Source of the DNA: Saccoglossus kowalevskii
Lineage: Eukaryota; Hemichordata; Enteropneusta; Harrimaniidae
Length of the DNA: 64,000 bases
Direction: 5' to 3'
NCBI RefSeq assembly: GCF_000003605.2
Contig: NW_003115749.1
Coordinates: 38,466 to 102,465, forward strand
Every line of letters starts with the position of its first letter. Within the stretch, counting starts at the first letter, position 1. A program made the translations under genes and the position numbers. Below the pieces are notes generated by a model. The model had not been told where the DNA came from and did no database searches. It worked only from the letters and a program-made list of their open reading frames with translations. Of the stretch, positions 11,937-24,800 are shown in pieces.

Positions 11937-14336
11937 ACTAGCCCTAAGATGCGTTGTACAGGCATTACTAGCCCTAAGATGCGTTGTACAGGCATTACTA
12001 GCCCTAAGATGTGTTGTACAGGCATTACTAGCCCTAAGATGTGTTGTACAGGCATTACTAGCCCTAAGATGCGTTGTACAGGCATTACTAGCCCTAAGAT
12101 GTGTTGTACAGGCATTACTAGCCCTAAGATGTGTTGTACAGGCATTACTAGCCCTAAGATGCGTTGTACAGGCATTACTGGCCCTAAGATGCGTTGTACA
12201 GGCATTACTAGCCCTAAGATGCGTTGTACAGGCATTACTATCCCTAAGATGTGTTGAACAGGCATTACTAGCCCTAAGATGCGTTGTACAGGCATTACTA
12301 GCCCTAAGATGCGTTGTACAGGCATTACTAGCCCTAAGATGTGTTGTACAGGCATTACTAGCCCTAAGATGCGTTGTACAGGCATTACTAGCCCTAAGAT
12401 GCGTTGTACAGGCATTACTAGCCCTAAGATGCGTTGTACAGGCATTACTAGCCCTAAGATGCGTTGTACAGGCATCACTAGCCCTAAGATGCGTTGTACA
12501 GGCATTACTAGCCCTAAGATGCGTTGTACAGGCATTACTAGCCCTAAGATGCGTTGTACAGGCATTACTGGCCCTAAGATGTGTTGTACAGGCATTACTG
12601 GCCCTAAGATGCGTTGTACAGGCATTACTGGCCCTAAGATGCATTGTACAGGCATTACTGGCCCTAAGATGCGTTGTACAGGCATTACTAGCCCTAAGAT
12701 GTGTTGTACAGGCATTACTAGCCCTAAGATGCGTTGTACAGGCATTACTAGCCCTAAGATGTGTTGTACAGGCATTACTAGCCCTAAGATGTGTTGTACA
12801 GGCATAACTAACCCTAAGATGTGTTGTACAGGCATTACTAGCCCTAAGATGCGTTGTACAGGCATTACTAGCCCTAAGATGCGCTGTACAGGCATTACTA
12901 GCCCTAAGATGTGTTGTACAGGCATTACTAGCCCTAAGATGCGTTGTACAGGCATTACTAGCCCTAAGATGCGCTGTACAGGCATTACTAGCCCTAAGAT
13001 GTGTTGTACAGGCATTACTAGCCCTAAGATGTGTTGTACAGGCATTACTAGCCCTAAGATGCGTTGTACAGGCATTACTGGCCCTAAGATGCGTTGTACA
13101 GGCATTACTAGCCCTAAGATGCGTTGTACAGGCATTACTAGCCCTAAGATGTGTTGTACAGGCATTACTAGCCCTAAGATGTGTTGTACAGGCATTACTA
13201 GCCCTAAGATGCGTTGTACAGGCATTACTAGCCCTAAGATGCGTTGTACAGGCATTACTAGCCCTAAGATGCGTTGTACAGGCATTACTAGCCCTAAGAT
13301 GCGTTGTACAGGCATTACTAGCTCTAAGATGTGTTGTACAGGCATTACTAGCCCTAAGATGCGTTGTACAGGCATTACTAGCCCTAAGATGCGTTGTACA
13401 GGCATTACTGGCCCTAAGATGCGTTGTACAGGCATTACTAGCCCTAAGATGCGTTGTACAGGCATTACTGGCCCTAAGATGCGTTGTACAGGCATTACTA
13501 GCCCTAAGATGCGTTGTACAGGCATTACTACCCCTAAGATGTGTTGTACAGGCATTACTAGCCCTAAGATGTGTTGTACAGGCATAACTAGCCCTAAGAT
13601 GCGTTGTACAGGCATTACTAGCCCTAAGATGCGTTGTACAGGCATTACTAGCCCTAAGATGCGTTGTACAGGCATTACTAGTCCTAAGATGTGTTGTACA
13701 GGCATTACTAGCCCTAAGATGTGTTGTACAGGCATTACTAGCCCTAAGATGCGTTGTACAGGCATTACTAGCCCTAAGATGCGTTGTACAGGCATTACTG
13801 GCCCTAAGATGTGTTGTACAGGCATTACTAGCCCTAAGATGCGTTGTACAGGCATTACTGGCCCTAAGATGCGTTGTACAGGCATTACTAGCCCTAAGAT
13901 GCGTTGTACAGGCATTACTAGCCCTAAGATGTGTTGTACAGGCATTACTAGCCCTAAGATGTGTTGTACAGGCATTACTAGCCCTAAGATGCGTTGTACA
14001 GGCATTACTAGCCCTAAGATGTGTTGTACAGGCATTACTAGCCCTAAGATGTGTTGTACAGGCATTACTAGCCCTAAGATGCGTTGTACAGGCATTACTA
14101 GCCCTAAGATGCGCTGTACAGGCATTACTATCCCTAAGATGCGTTGTACAGGCATTACTAGCCCTAAGATGCATTGTACAGGCATTACTATCCCTAAGAT
14201 GTGTTGTACAGGCATTACTAGCCCTAAGATGCGTTGTACAGGCATTACTAGCCCTAAGATGCGTTGTACAGGCATTACTAGCCCTAAGATGCGTTGTACA
14301 GGCATTACTAGCCCTAAGATGCGTTGTACAGGCATT

Positions 14337-14636
14337 ACTAGCTCTAAGATGTGTTGTACAGGCATTACTAGCCCTAAGATGCGTTGTACAGGCATTTCTA
14401 GCCCTAAGATGCGTTGTACAGGCATTACTGGCCCTAAGATGTGTTGTACAGGCATTACTAGCCCTAAGATGCGTTGTACAGGCATTACTGGCCCTAAGAT
14501 GCGTTGTACAGGCATTACTAGCCCTAAGATGCGTTGTACAGGCATTACTACCCCTAAGATGTGTTGTACAGGCATTACTAGCCCTAAGATGTGTTGTACA
14601 GGCATTACTATCCCTAAGATGTGTTGAACAGGCATT
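14337..14636 (+). repeat. C7T-to-T21A cassette, 10 monomers (representative copy)
   Basis: Order: C7T/T-type; C; C; A4G/T; C; A4G/C; C; G5C/T; T; G5T/T with T21A. The same ordered ten units occur at 11,637-11,936, 14,967-15,266, 16,947-17,246, 27,722-28,021, 29,372-29,671, 30,748-31,047 and 38,706-39,005. Copies at 18,537-18,836 and 56,765-57,064 lack C7T in the first unit, and the copy at 51,575-51,844 lacks one C-type unit. The first unit carries G25T (ACATGC) in the copies at 11,637, 18,537, 27,722, 38,706 and 56,765, splitting the cassette into two subfamilies. An ordered run of ten variants shared this often cannot come from independent mutation. Confidence 0.9.
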
Positions 14637-17600
14637 ACTAGCCCTAAGATGCGTTGTACAGGCATTACTAGCCCTAAGATGCGTTGTACAGGCATTACTA
14701 GCCCTAAGATGTGTTGTACAGGCATTACTAGCCCTGAGATGTGTTGTACAGGCATTACTAGCCCTAAGATGCGTTGTACAGGCATTACTAGCCCTAAGAT
14801 GTGTTGTACAGGCATTACTAGCCCTAAGATGTGTTGTACAGGCATTACTAGCCCTAAGATGCGTTGTACAGGCATTACTGGCCCTAAGATGCGTTGTACA
14901 GGCATTACTAGCCCTAAGATGCGTTGTACAGGCATTACTAGCCCTAAGATGCGTTGTACAGGCATTACTAGCTCTAAGATGTGTTGTACAGGCATTACTA
15001 GCCCTAAGATGCGTTGTACAGGCATTACTAGCCCTAAGATGCGTTGTACAGGCATTACTGGCCCTAAGATGTGTTGTACAGGCATTACTAGCCCTAAGAT
15101 GCGTTGTACAGGCATTACTGGCCCTAAGATGCGTTGTACAGGCATTACTAGCCCTAAGATGCGATGTACAGGCATTACTACCCCTAAGATGTGTTGTACA
15201 GGCATTACTAGCCCTAAGATGTGTTGTACAGGCATTACTATCCCTAAGATGTGTTGAACAGGCATTACTAGCCCTAAGATGCGTTGTACAGGCATTACTA
15301 GCCCTAAGATGCGTTGTACAGGCATTACTAGCCCTAAGATGTGTTGTACAGGCATTACTAGCCCCAAGATGTGTTGTACAGGCATTACTAGCCCTGAGAT
15401 GTGTTGTACAGGCATTACTAGCCCTAAGATGCGTTGTACAGGCATTACTAGCCCTAAGATGCGTTGTACAGGCATTACTAGCCCTAAGATGCGTTGTACA
15501 GGCATCACTAGCCCTAAGATGCGTTGTACAGGCATTACTAGCCCTAAGATGCGTTGTACAGGCATTACTAGCCCTAAGATGCGTTGTACAGGCATTACTA
15601 GCCCTAAGATGCGTTGTACAGGCATTACTAGCCCTAAGATGCGTTGTACAGGCATTACTAGCCCTAAGATGCGTTGTACAGGCATTACTAGCCCTAAGGT
15701 GCGTTGTACAGGCATTACTGGCCCTAAGATGTGTTGTACAGGCATTACTGGCCCTAAGATGCGTTGTACAGGCATTACTGGCCCTAAGATGCGTTGTACA
15801 GGCATTACTGGCCCTAAGATGCGTTGTACAGGCATTACTAGCCCTAAGATGTGTTGTACAGGCATTACTAGCCCTAAGATGCGTTGTACAGGCATTACTA
15901 GCCCTAAGATGTGTTGTACAGGCATTACTAGCCCTAAGATGTGTTGTACAGGCATAACTAACCCTAAGATGTGTTGTACAGGCATTACTAGCCCTAAGAT
16001 GCGTTGTACAGGCATTACTAGCCCTAAGATGCGCTGTACAGGCATTACTAGCCCTAAGATGTGTTGTACAGGCATTACTAGCCCTAATATGCGTTGTACA
16101 GGCATTACTAGCCCTAAGATGCGTTGTACAGGCATTACTAGCCCTAAGATGCGTTGTACAGGCATTACTATCCCTAAGATGTGTTGAAAAGGCATTACTA
16201 GCCCTAAGATGCGTTGTACAGGCATTACTAGCCCTAAGATGTGTTGTACAGGCATTACTAGCCCTAAGATGCGTTGTACAGGCATTACTAGCCCTAAGAT
16301 GCGTTGTACAGGCATTACTAGCCCTAAGATGTGTTGTACAGGCATTACTAGCCCTAAGATGTGTTGTACAGGCATTACTAGCCCTAAGATGCGTTGTACA
16401 GGCATTACTGGCCCTAAGATGCGTTGTACAGGCATTACTAGCCCTAAGATGCGTTGTACAGGCATTACTAGCCCTAAGATGTGTTGTACAGGCATTACTA
16501 GCCCTAAGATGTGTTGTACAGGCATTACTAGCCCTAAGATGCGTTGTACAGGCATTACTAGCCCTAAGATGCGTTGTACAGGCATTACTAGCCCTAAGAT
16601 GCGTTGTACAGGCATTACTAGCCCTAAGATGCGTTGTACAGGCATTACTAGCCCTAAGATGTGTTGTACAGGCATTACTAGCCCTAAGATGCGTTGTACA
16701 GGCATTACTAGCCCTAAGATGCGTTGTACAGGCATTACTAGCCCTAAGATGCGTTGTACAGGCATTACTAGCCCTAAGATGCGTTGTACAGGCATTACTA
16801 GCCCTAAGATGTGTTGTACAGGCATTACTAGCCCTAAGATGCGTTGTACAGGCATTACTAGCCCTAAGATGCGTTGTACAGGCATTACTAGCCCTAAGAT
16901 GCGTTGTACAGGCATTACTAGCCCTAAGATGCGTTGTACAGGCATTACTAGCTCTAAGATGTGTTGTACAGGCATTACTAGCCCTAAGATGCGTTGTACA
17001 GGCATTACTAGCCCTAAGATGCGTTGTACAGGCATTACTGGCCCTAAGATGTGTTGTACAGGCATTACTAGCCCTAAGATGCGTTGTACAGGCATTACTG
17101 GCCCTAAGATGCGTTGTACAGGCATTACTAGCCCTAAGATGCGTTGTACAGGCATTACTACCCCTAAGATGTGTTGTACAGGCATTACTAGCCCTAAGAT
17201 GTGTTGTACAGGCATTACTATCCCTAAGATGTGTTGAACAGGCATTACTAGCCCTAAGATGCGTTGTACAGGCATTACTAGCCCTAAGATGCGTTGTACA
17301 GGCATTACTAGCCCTAAGATGTGTTGTACAGGCATTACAAGCCCCAAGATGTGTTGTACAGGCATTACTAGCCCTGAGATGTGTTGTACTGGCATTACTA
17401 GCCCTAAGATGCGTTGTACAGGCATTACTAGCCCTAAGATGTGTTGTACAGGCATTACTAGCCCTAAGATGCGTTGTACAGGCATTACTAGCCCTAAGAT
17501 GCGTTGTACAGGCATCACTAGCACTAAGATGCGTTGTACAGGCATTACTAGCCCTAAGATGCGTTGTACAGGCATCACTAGCCCTAAGATGCGTTGTACA

Positions 17601-19086
17601 GGCATTACTAGCCCTAAGATGCGTTGTACAGGCATTACTAGCCCTAAGATGCGTTGTACAGGCATTACTATCCCTAAGATGCGTTGTACAGGCATTACTA
17701 GCCCTAAGATGCGTTGTACAGGCATTACTAGCCCTAAGATGCGTTGTACAGGCATTACTGGCCCTAAGATGTGTTGTACAGGCATTACTGGCCCTAAGAT
17801 GCGTTGTACAGGCATTACTAGCCCTAAGATGCGTTGTACAGGCATTACTAGCCCTAAGATGCGTTGTACAGGCATTGCTAGCCCTAAGATGCGTTGTACA
17901 GGCATTACTGGCCCTAAGATGCGTTGTACAGGCATTACTACCCCTAAGATGTGTTGTACAGGCATTACTAGCCCTAAGATGTGTTGTACAGGCATTACTA
18001 GCCCTAAGATGCGTTGTACAGGCATTACTAGCCCTAAGATGCGTTGTACAGGCATTACTAACCCTAAGATGCGTTGTACAGGCATTACTAGCCCTAAGAT
18101 GCGTTGTACAGGCATTACTAGCTCTAAGATGTGTTGTACAGGCATTACTAGCCCTAAGATGCGTTGTACAGGCATTACTAGCCCTAAGATGCGTTGTACA
18201 GGCATTACTGGCCCTAAGATGCGTTGTACAGGCATTACTAGCCCTAAGATGCGTTGTACAGGCATTACTGGCCCTAAGATGCGTTGTACAGGCATTACTA
18301 GCCCTAAGATGCGTTGTACAGGCATTACTAGCCCTAAGATGCGTTGTACAGGCATTACTAGCCCTAAGATGTGTTGTACAGGCATTACTAGCCCTAAGAT
18401 GTGTTGTACAGGCATAACTAGCCCTAAGATGCGTTGTACAGGCATTACTAGCCCTAAGATGCGTTGTACAGGCATTACTAGCCCTAAGATGCGTTGTACA
18501 GGCATTACTAGTCCTAAGATGTGTTGTACAGGCATTACTAGCCCTAAGATGTGTTGTACATGCATTACTAGCCCTAAGATGCGTTGTACAGGCATTACTA
18601 GCCCTAAGATGCGTTGTACAGGCATTACTGGCCCTAAGATGTGTTGTACAGGCATTACTAGCCCTAAGATGCGTTGTACAGGCATTACTGGCCCTAAGAT
18701 GCGTTGTACAGGCATTACTAGCCCTAAGATGCGTTGTACAGGCATTACTACCCCTAAGATGTGTTGTACAGGCATTACTAGCCCTAAGATGTGTTGTACA
18801 GGCATTACTATCCCTAAGATGTGTTGAACAGGCATTACTAGCCCTAAGATGCGTTGTACAGGCATTACTAGCCCTAAGATGCGTTGTACAGGCATTACTA
18901 GCCCTAAGATGTGTTGTACAGGCATTACTAGCCCTAAGATGCGTTGTACAGGCATTACTAGCCCTAAGATGCGTTGTACAGGCATTACTAGCCCTAAGAT
19001 GCGTTGTACAGGCATTACTAGCCCTAAGATGCGTTGTACAGGCATTACTAGCCCTAAGATGCGTTGTACAGGCATTACTAGCCCTA

Positions 19087-19112
19087 AGATGCGTTAACGC
19101 GTACAGGCATTA
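19087..19112 (+). other. Five-base insertion creating a fold-back palindrome
   Basis: A monomer that should read GATGCGTTGTACAGG instead reads GATGCGTT, then AACGC, then GTACAGG. The five added bases are the reverse complement of the five before them, so GCGTTAACGC is a perfect 10-bp palindrome centred on GTTAAC. The orientation of the array does not change afterwards. It could be a template-switch scar or an assembly/consensus artefact. Confidence 0.75.
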
Positions 19113-21007
19113 CTAGCCCTAAGATGCGTTGTACAGGCATTACTAGCCCTAAGATGCGTTGTACAGGCATTACTAGCCCCAAGATGTGTTGTACAGGCAT
19201 TACTAGCCCTAAGATGTGTTGTACAGGCATTACTAGCCCTAAGATGCGTTGTACAGGCATTACTAGCCCTAAGATGTGTTGTACAGGCATTACTAGCCCT
19301 AAGATGCGTTGTACAGGCATTACTAGCCCTAAGATGCGTTGTACAGGCTTTACTAGCCCTAAGATGTGTTGTACAGGCATTACTAGCCCTAAGATGTGTT
19401 GTACAGGCATTACTAGCCCTAAGATGCGTTGTACAGGCATTACTAGCCCTAAGATGCGCTGTACAGGCATTACTATCCCTAAGATGCGTTGTACAGGCAT
19501 TACTAGCCCTAAGATGCGTTGTACAGGCATTACTAGCCCTAAGATGTGTTGTACAGGCATTACTAGCCCTAAGATGCGCTGTACAGGCATTACTATCCCT
19601 AAGATGCGTTGTACAGGCATTACTAGCCCTAAGATGCGTTGTACAGACATTACTAGCCCTAAGATGCGTTGTACAGGCATTACTAGCCCTAAGATGCGTT
19701 GTACAGGCATTACTAGCTCTAGATGTGTTGTACAGGCATTACTAGCCCTAAGATGCGTTGTACAGGCATTACTAGCCCTAAGATGCGTTGTACAGGCATT
19801 ACTAGCCCTAAGATGCGTTGTACAGGCATTACTAGCCCTAAGATGCGTTGTACAGGCATCACTAGCCCTAAGATGCGTTGTACAGGCATTACTAGCCATA
19901 AGATGCGTTGTACAGGCATCACTAGCCCTAAGATGCGTTGTACAGGCATTACTAGCCCTAAGATGCGTTGTACAGGCATCACTAGCCCTAAGATGCGTTG
20001 TACAGGCATTACTAGCCCTAAGATGCGTTGTACAGGCATTACTAGCCCTAAGATGCGTTGTACAGGCATTACTGGCCCTAAGATGTGTTGTACAGGCATT
20101 ACTGGCCATAAGATGCGTTGTACAGGCATTACTAGCCCTAAGATGCGTTGTACAGGCATTACTAGCCCTAAGATGCGTTGTACAGGCATTACTAGCCCTA
20201 AGATGCGTTGTACAGGCATTACTAGCCCTAAGATGTGTTGTATAGGCATTACTAGCCCTAAGATGTGTTGTACAGGCATTACTAGCCCTAAGATGCGTTG
20301 TACAGGCATTACTAGCCCTAAGATGCGTTGTACAGGCATTACTAGCCCTAAGATGCGTTGTACAGGCATTACTAGCTCTAAGATGTGTTGTACAGGCATT
20401 ACTAGCCCTAAGATGCGTTGTACAGGCATAACTAGCCCTAAGATGCGTTGTACAGGCATTACTGGCCCTAAGATGTGTTGTACAGGCATTACTAGCCCTA
20501 AGATGCGTTGTACAGGCATTACTGGCCCTAAGATGCGTTGTACAGGCATTACTAGCCCTAAGATGCGTTGTACAGGCATTACTACCCCTAAGATGTGTTG
20601 TACAGGCATTACTAGCCCTAAGATGTGTTGTACAGGCATTACTAGCCCTAAGATGCGTTGTACAGGCATTACTGGCCCTAAGATGCGTTGTACAGGCATT
20701 ACTAGCCCTAAGATGCGTTGTACAGGCATTACTAGCCCTAAGATGCGTTGTACAGGCATTACTAGCCCTAAGATGTGTTGTACAGGCATTACTAGCCCTA
20801 AGATGCGTTGTACAGGCATTACTAGCCCTAAGATGCGTTGTACAGGCATTACTAGCCCTAAGATGCGTTGTACAGGCATTACAAGCCCCAAGATGTGTTG
20901 TACAGGCATTACTAGCCCTGAGATGTGTTGTACAGGCATTACTAGCCCTAAGATGCGTTGTACAGGCATTACTAGCCCTGAGATGTGTTGTACAGGCATT
21001 ACTAGCC
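19105..21007 (+). repeat. Satellite block 6 with the A28T / G26A signature
   Basis: About 63 monomers with one base lost at about 19,719 (GCTCTAGATG). From about 19,327 the order A28T, T, T, C, T18C, G5T, C, T, T18C, G5T, C with G26A repeats the order seen from about 9,640, so the two stretches are copies of the same 13-monomer segment about 9.7 kb apart. A T3A/T9C plus A10G pair starts at 20,881. No gene is present. Confidence 0.93.
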
Positions 21008-21802
21008 CTAATTATGTGTTGTACAGGCATTACTAGCCGTAATATGCGTTGTACAGGCATTACTAGCCCTAAGATGCGTTGTACAGGCATTACTAGCCCT
21101 AAGATGCGTTGTACAGGCATTACTATCCCTAAGATGTGTTGAAAAGGCATTACTAGCTCTAAGATGCGTTGTACAGGCATTACTAGCCCTAAGATGCGTT
21201 GTACAGGCATTACTAGCCCTAAGATGCGTTGTACAGGCATTACTAGCCCTAAGATGCGTTGTACAGGCATTACTAGCCCTAAGATGTGTTGTACAGGCAT
21301 TACTAGCCCTAAGATGTGTTGTACAGGCATCACTAGCCCTAAGATGCGTTGTACAGGCATTACTAGCCCTAAGATGCGTTGTACAGGCATTACTAGCCCT
21401 AAGATGCGTTGTACAGGCATTACTGGCCCTAAGATGTGTTGTACAGGCATTACTGGCCCTAAGATGCGTTGTACAGGCATTACTGGCCCTAAGATGCGTT
21501 GTACAGGCATTACTGGCCCTAAGATGCGTTGTACAGGCATTACTAGCCCTAAGATGTGTTGTACAGGCATTACTAGCCCTAAGATGCGTTGTACAGGCAT
21601 TACTAGCCCTAAGATGTGTTGTACAGGCATTACTAGCCCTAAGATGCGTTGTACAGGCATAACTAACCCTAAGATGTGTTGTACAGGCATTACTAGCCCT
21701 AAGATGCGTTGTACAAGGCATTACTAGCCCTAAGATGCGCTGTACAGGCATTACTAGCCCTAAGAATGCGTGTACAGGCATTACTAGCCCTTAAGATGTG
21801 TG
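21005..21802 (+). repeat. Satellite stretch with indels at both ends and an N cassette
   Basis: The left end is marked by CCCTAATTATG (one extra base) at about 21,010 and AGCCGTAATATG at about 21,036. An N cassette at 21,422-21,691 differs from the standard order by one C-type unit in place of a T-type unit just before the terminal T30A/G5A unit. The right end (21,712-21,800) has an extra A (GTACAAGG), an extra A with a missing T (AAGAATGCGTGT), and an extra T (CCCTTAAG) with GTGTGTACA. These are one-base slips. Confidence 0.85.
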
Positions 21803-24800
21803 TACAGGCATTACTAGCCCTAAGATGTGTTGTACAGGCATTACTAGCCCTAAGATGCGTTGTACAGGCATTACTATCCCTAAGATGCGTTGTACAGGCA
21901 TTACTAGCCCTAAGATGCGTTGTACAGGCATTACTAGCCCTAAGATGTGTTGTACAGGCATTACTAGCCCTAAGATGTGTTGTACAGGCATTACTAGCCC
22001 TAAGATGCGTTGTACAGGCATTACTAGCCCTAAGATGTGTTGTACAGGCATTACTAGCCCTAAGATGTGTTGTACAGGCATTACTAGCCCTAAGATGCGT
22101 TGTACAGGCATTACTGGCCCTAAGATGCGTTGTACAGGCATTACTAGCCCTAAGATGCGTTGTACAGGCATTACTAGCCCTAAGATGTGTTGTACAGGCA
22201 TTACTAGCCCTAAGATGCGTTGTACAGGCATTACTAGCCCTAAGATGCGTTGTACAGGCATTACTAGCCCTAAGATGCGTTGTACAGGCATTACAAGCCC
22301 TAAGATGCGTTGTACAGGCATTACTAGCTCTAAGATGTGTTGTACAGGCATTACTAGCCCTAAGATGCGTTGTACAGGCATTACTAGCCCTAAGATGCGT
22401 TGTACAGGCATTACTGGCCCTAAGATGCGTTGTACAGGCATTACTAGCCCTAAGATGCGTTGTACAGGCATTACTGGCCCTAAGATGCGTTGTACAGGCA
22501 TTACTAGCCCTAAGATGCGTTGTACAGGCATTACTACCCCTAAGATGTGTTGTACAGGCATTACTAGCCCTAAGATGTGTTGTACAGGCATTACTAGCCC
22601 TAAGATGCGTTGTACAGGCATTACTAGCCCTAAGATGCGTTGTACAGGCATTACTAGCCCTAAGATGCGTTGTACAGGCATTACTAGCCCTAAGATGTGT
22701 TGTACTGGCATTACTAGCCCTAAGATGCGTTGTACAGGCATTACTAGCCCTAAAATGCGTTGTACAGGCATTACTAGCCCTAAGATGTGTTGTACAGGCA
22801 TTACTAGCCCTAAGATGTGTTGTACAGGCATTACTAGCCCTAAGATGCGTTGTACAGGCATTACTGGCCCTAAGATGCGTTGTACAGGCATAACTAGCCC
22901 TAAGATGCGTTGTACAGGCATTACTAGCCCTAAGATGTGTTGTACAGGCATTACTAGCCCTAAGATGTGTTGTACAGGCATTACTAGCCCTAAGATGCGT
23001 TGTACAGGCATTACTAGCCCTAAGATGCGCTGTACAGGCATTACTATCCCTAAGATGCGTTGTACAGGCATTACTAGCCCTAAGATGCGTTGTACAGGCA
23101 TTACTAGCCCTAAGATGTGTTGTACAGGCATTACTAGCCCTAAGATGCGTTGTACAGGCATTACTAGCCCTAACATGCGTTGTACAGGCATTACTAGCCC
23201 TAAGATGCGTTGTACAGGCATTACTAGCCCTAAGATGCGTTGTACAGGCATTACTAGCTCTAAGATGTGTTGTACAGGCATTACTAGCCCTAAGATGCGT
23301 TGTACAGGCATTACTAGCCCTAAGATGCGTTGTACAGGCATTACTGGCCCTAAGATGCGTTGTACAGGCATTACTAGCCCTAAGATGCGTTGTACAGGCA
23401 TTACTGGCCCTAAGATGCGTTGTACAGGCATTACTAGCCCTAAGATGCGTTGTACAGGCATTACTACCCCTAAGATGTGTTGTACAGGCATTACTAGCCC
23501 TAAGATGTGTTGTACAGGCATTACTAGCCCTAAGATGTGTTGTACAGGCATTACTAGCCCTAAGATGTGTTGTACAGGCATTACTAGCCCTAAGATGCGT
23601 TGTACAGGCATTACTAGCCCTAAGATGCGTTGTACAGGCATTACTAGCCCTAAGATGCGTTGTACAGGCATTACTAGCCCTAAGATGCGTTGTACAGGCA
23701 TTACTAGCTCTAAGATGCGTTGTACAGGCATTACTAGCCCTAAGATGCGTTGTACAGGCATTACTAGCCCTAAGATGCGTTGTACAGGCATTACTGGCCC
23801 TAAGATGCGTTGTACAGGCATTACTAGCCCTAAGATGCGTTGTACAGGCATTACTGGCCCTAAGATGCGTTGTACAGGCATTACTAGCCCTAAGATGCGT
23901 TGTACAGGCATTACTACCCCTAAGATGTGTTGTACAGGCATTACTAGCCCTAAGATGTGTTGTACAGGCATAACTAGCCCTAAGATGCGTTGTACAGGCA
24001 TTACTAGCCCTAAGATGCGTTGTACAGGCATTACTAGCCCTAAGATGCGTTGTACAGGCATTACTAGTCCTAAGATGTGTTGTACAGGCATTACTAGCCC
24101 TAAGATGTGTTGTACAGGCATTACTAGCCCTAAGATGTGTTGTACAGGCATTACTAGCCCTAAGATGCGTTGTACAGGCATTACTAGCCCTAAGATGCGT
24201 TGTACAGGCATTACTAGCCCTAAGATGTGTTGTATAGGCATTACTAGCCCTAAGATGTGTTGTACAGGCATTACTAGCCCTAAGATGCGTTGTACAGGCA
24301 TTACTATCCCTAAGATGTGTTGAACAGGCATTACTAGCCCTAAGATGCGTTGTACAGGCATTACTAGCCCTAAGATGCGTTGTACAGGCATTACTAGCCC
24401 TAAGATGTGTTGTACAGGCATTACTAGCCCTAAGATGTGTTGTACAGGCATTACTAGCCCTAAGATGCGTTGTACAGGCATTACTAGCCCTAAGATGTGT
24501 TGTACAGGCATTACTAGCCCTAAGATGTGTTGTACAGGCATTACTAGCCCTAAGATGCGTTGTACAGGCATTACTAGCCCTAAGATGCGTTGTACAGGCA
24601 TTACTAGCCCTAAGATGCGTTGTACAGGCATTACTAGCCCTAAGATGTGTTGTACAGGCATTACTAGCCCTAAGATGTGTTGTACAGGCATTACTAGCCC
24701 TAAGATGCGTTGTACAGGCATTACTAGCCCTAAGATGCGCTGTACAGGCATTACTATCCCTAAGATGCGTTGTACAGGCATTACTAGCCCTAAGATGCGT

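Larger units (their letters stand above)
9616..19093 (+). repeat. Longest indel-free stretch, about 316 monomers
   Basis: Nearly 9.5 kb in which every monomer is exactly 30 bp. It contains C7T cassettes with T21A endings at 11,637-11,936, 14,337-14,636, 14,967-15,266 and 16,947-17,246, and a related one at 18,537-18,836. N cassettes lie at 12,567-12,836 and 15,717-15,986. The rare A28T, T18C/G5T doublet and G26A signature lies at about 9,640-9,960. Such length conservation with only substitutions implies recent homogenisation, or at least a well-polished stretch of assembly. Both strands show long open frames here only because the unit lacks stops. Confidence 0.95.

Noticed and set aside
9605-19075. 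Reverse-strand open frame of about 3,150 codons of MPVQRILGLV-type decapeptides, and similar long frames throughout
   Set aside because: The 30-bp unit has no stop in four of six frames, so length is no evidence. Two or more long frames overlap at every point on both strands, there is no non-repetitive start or end, and substitutions are not biased to silent sites of one frame.
19087-19112. Inversion point of the array
   Set aside because: The array continues in the same orientation on both sides of the palindrome.
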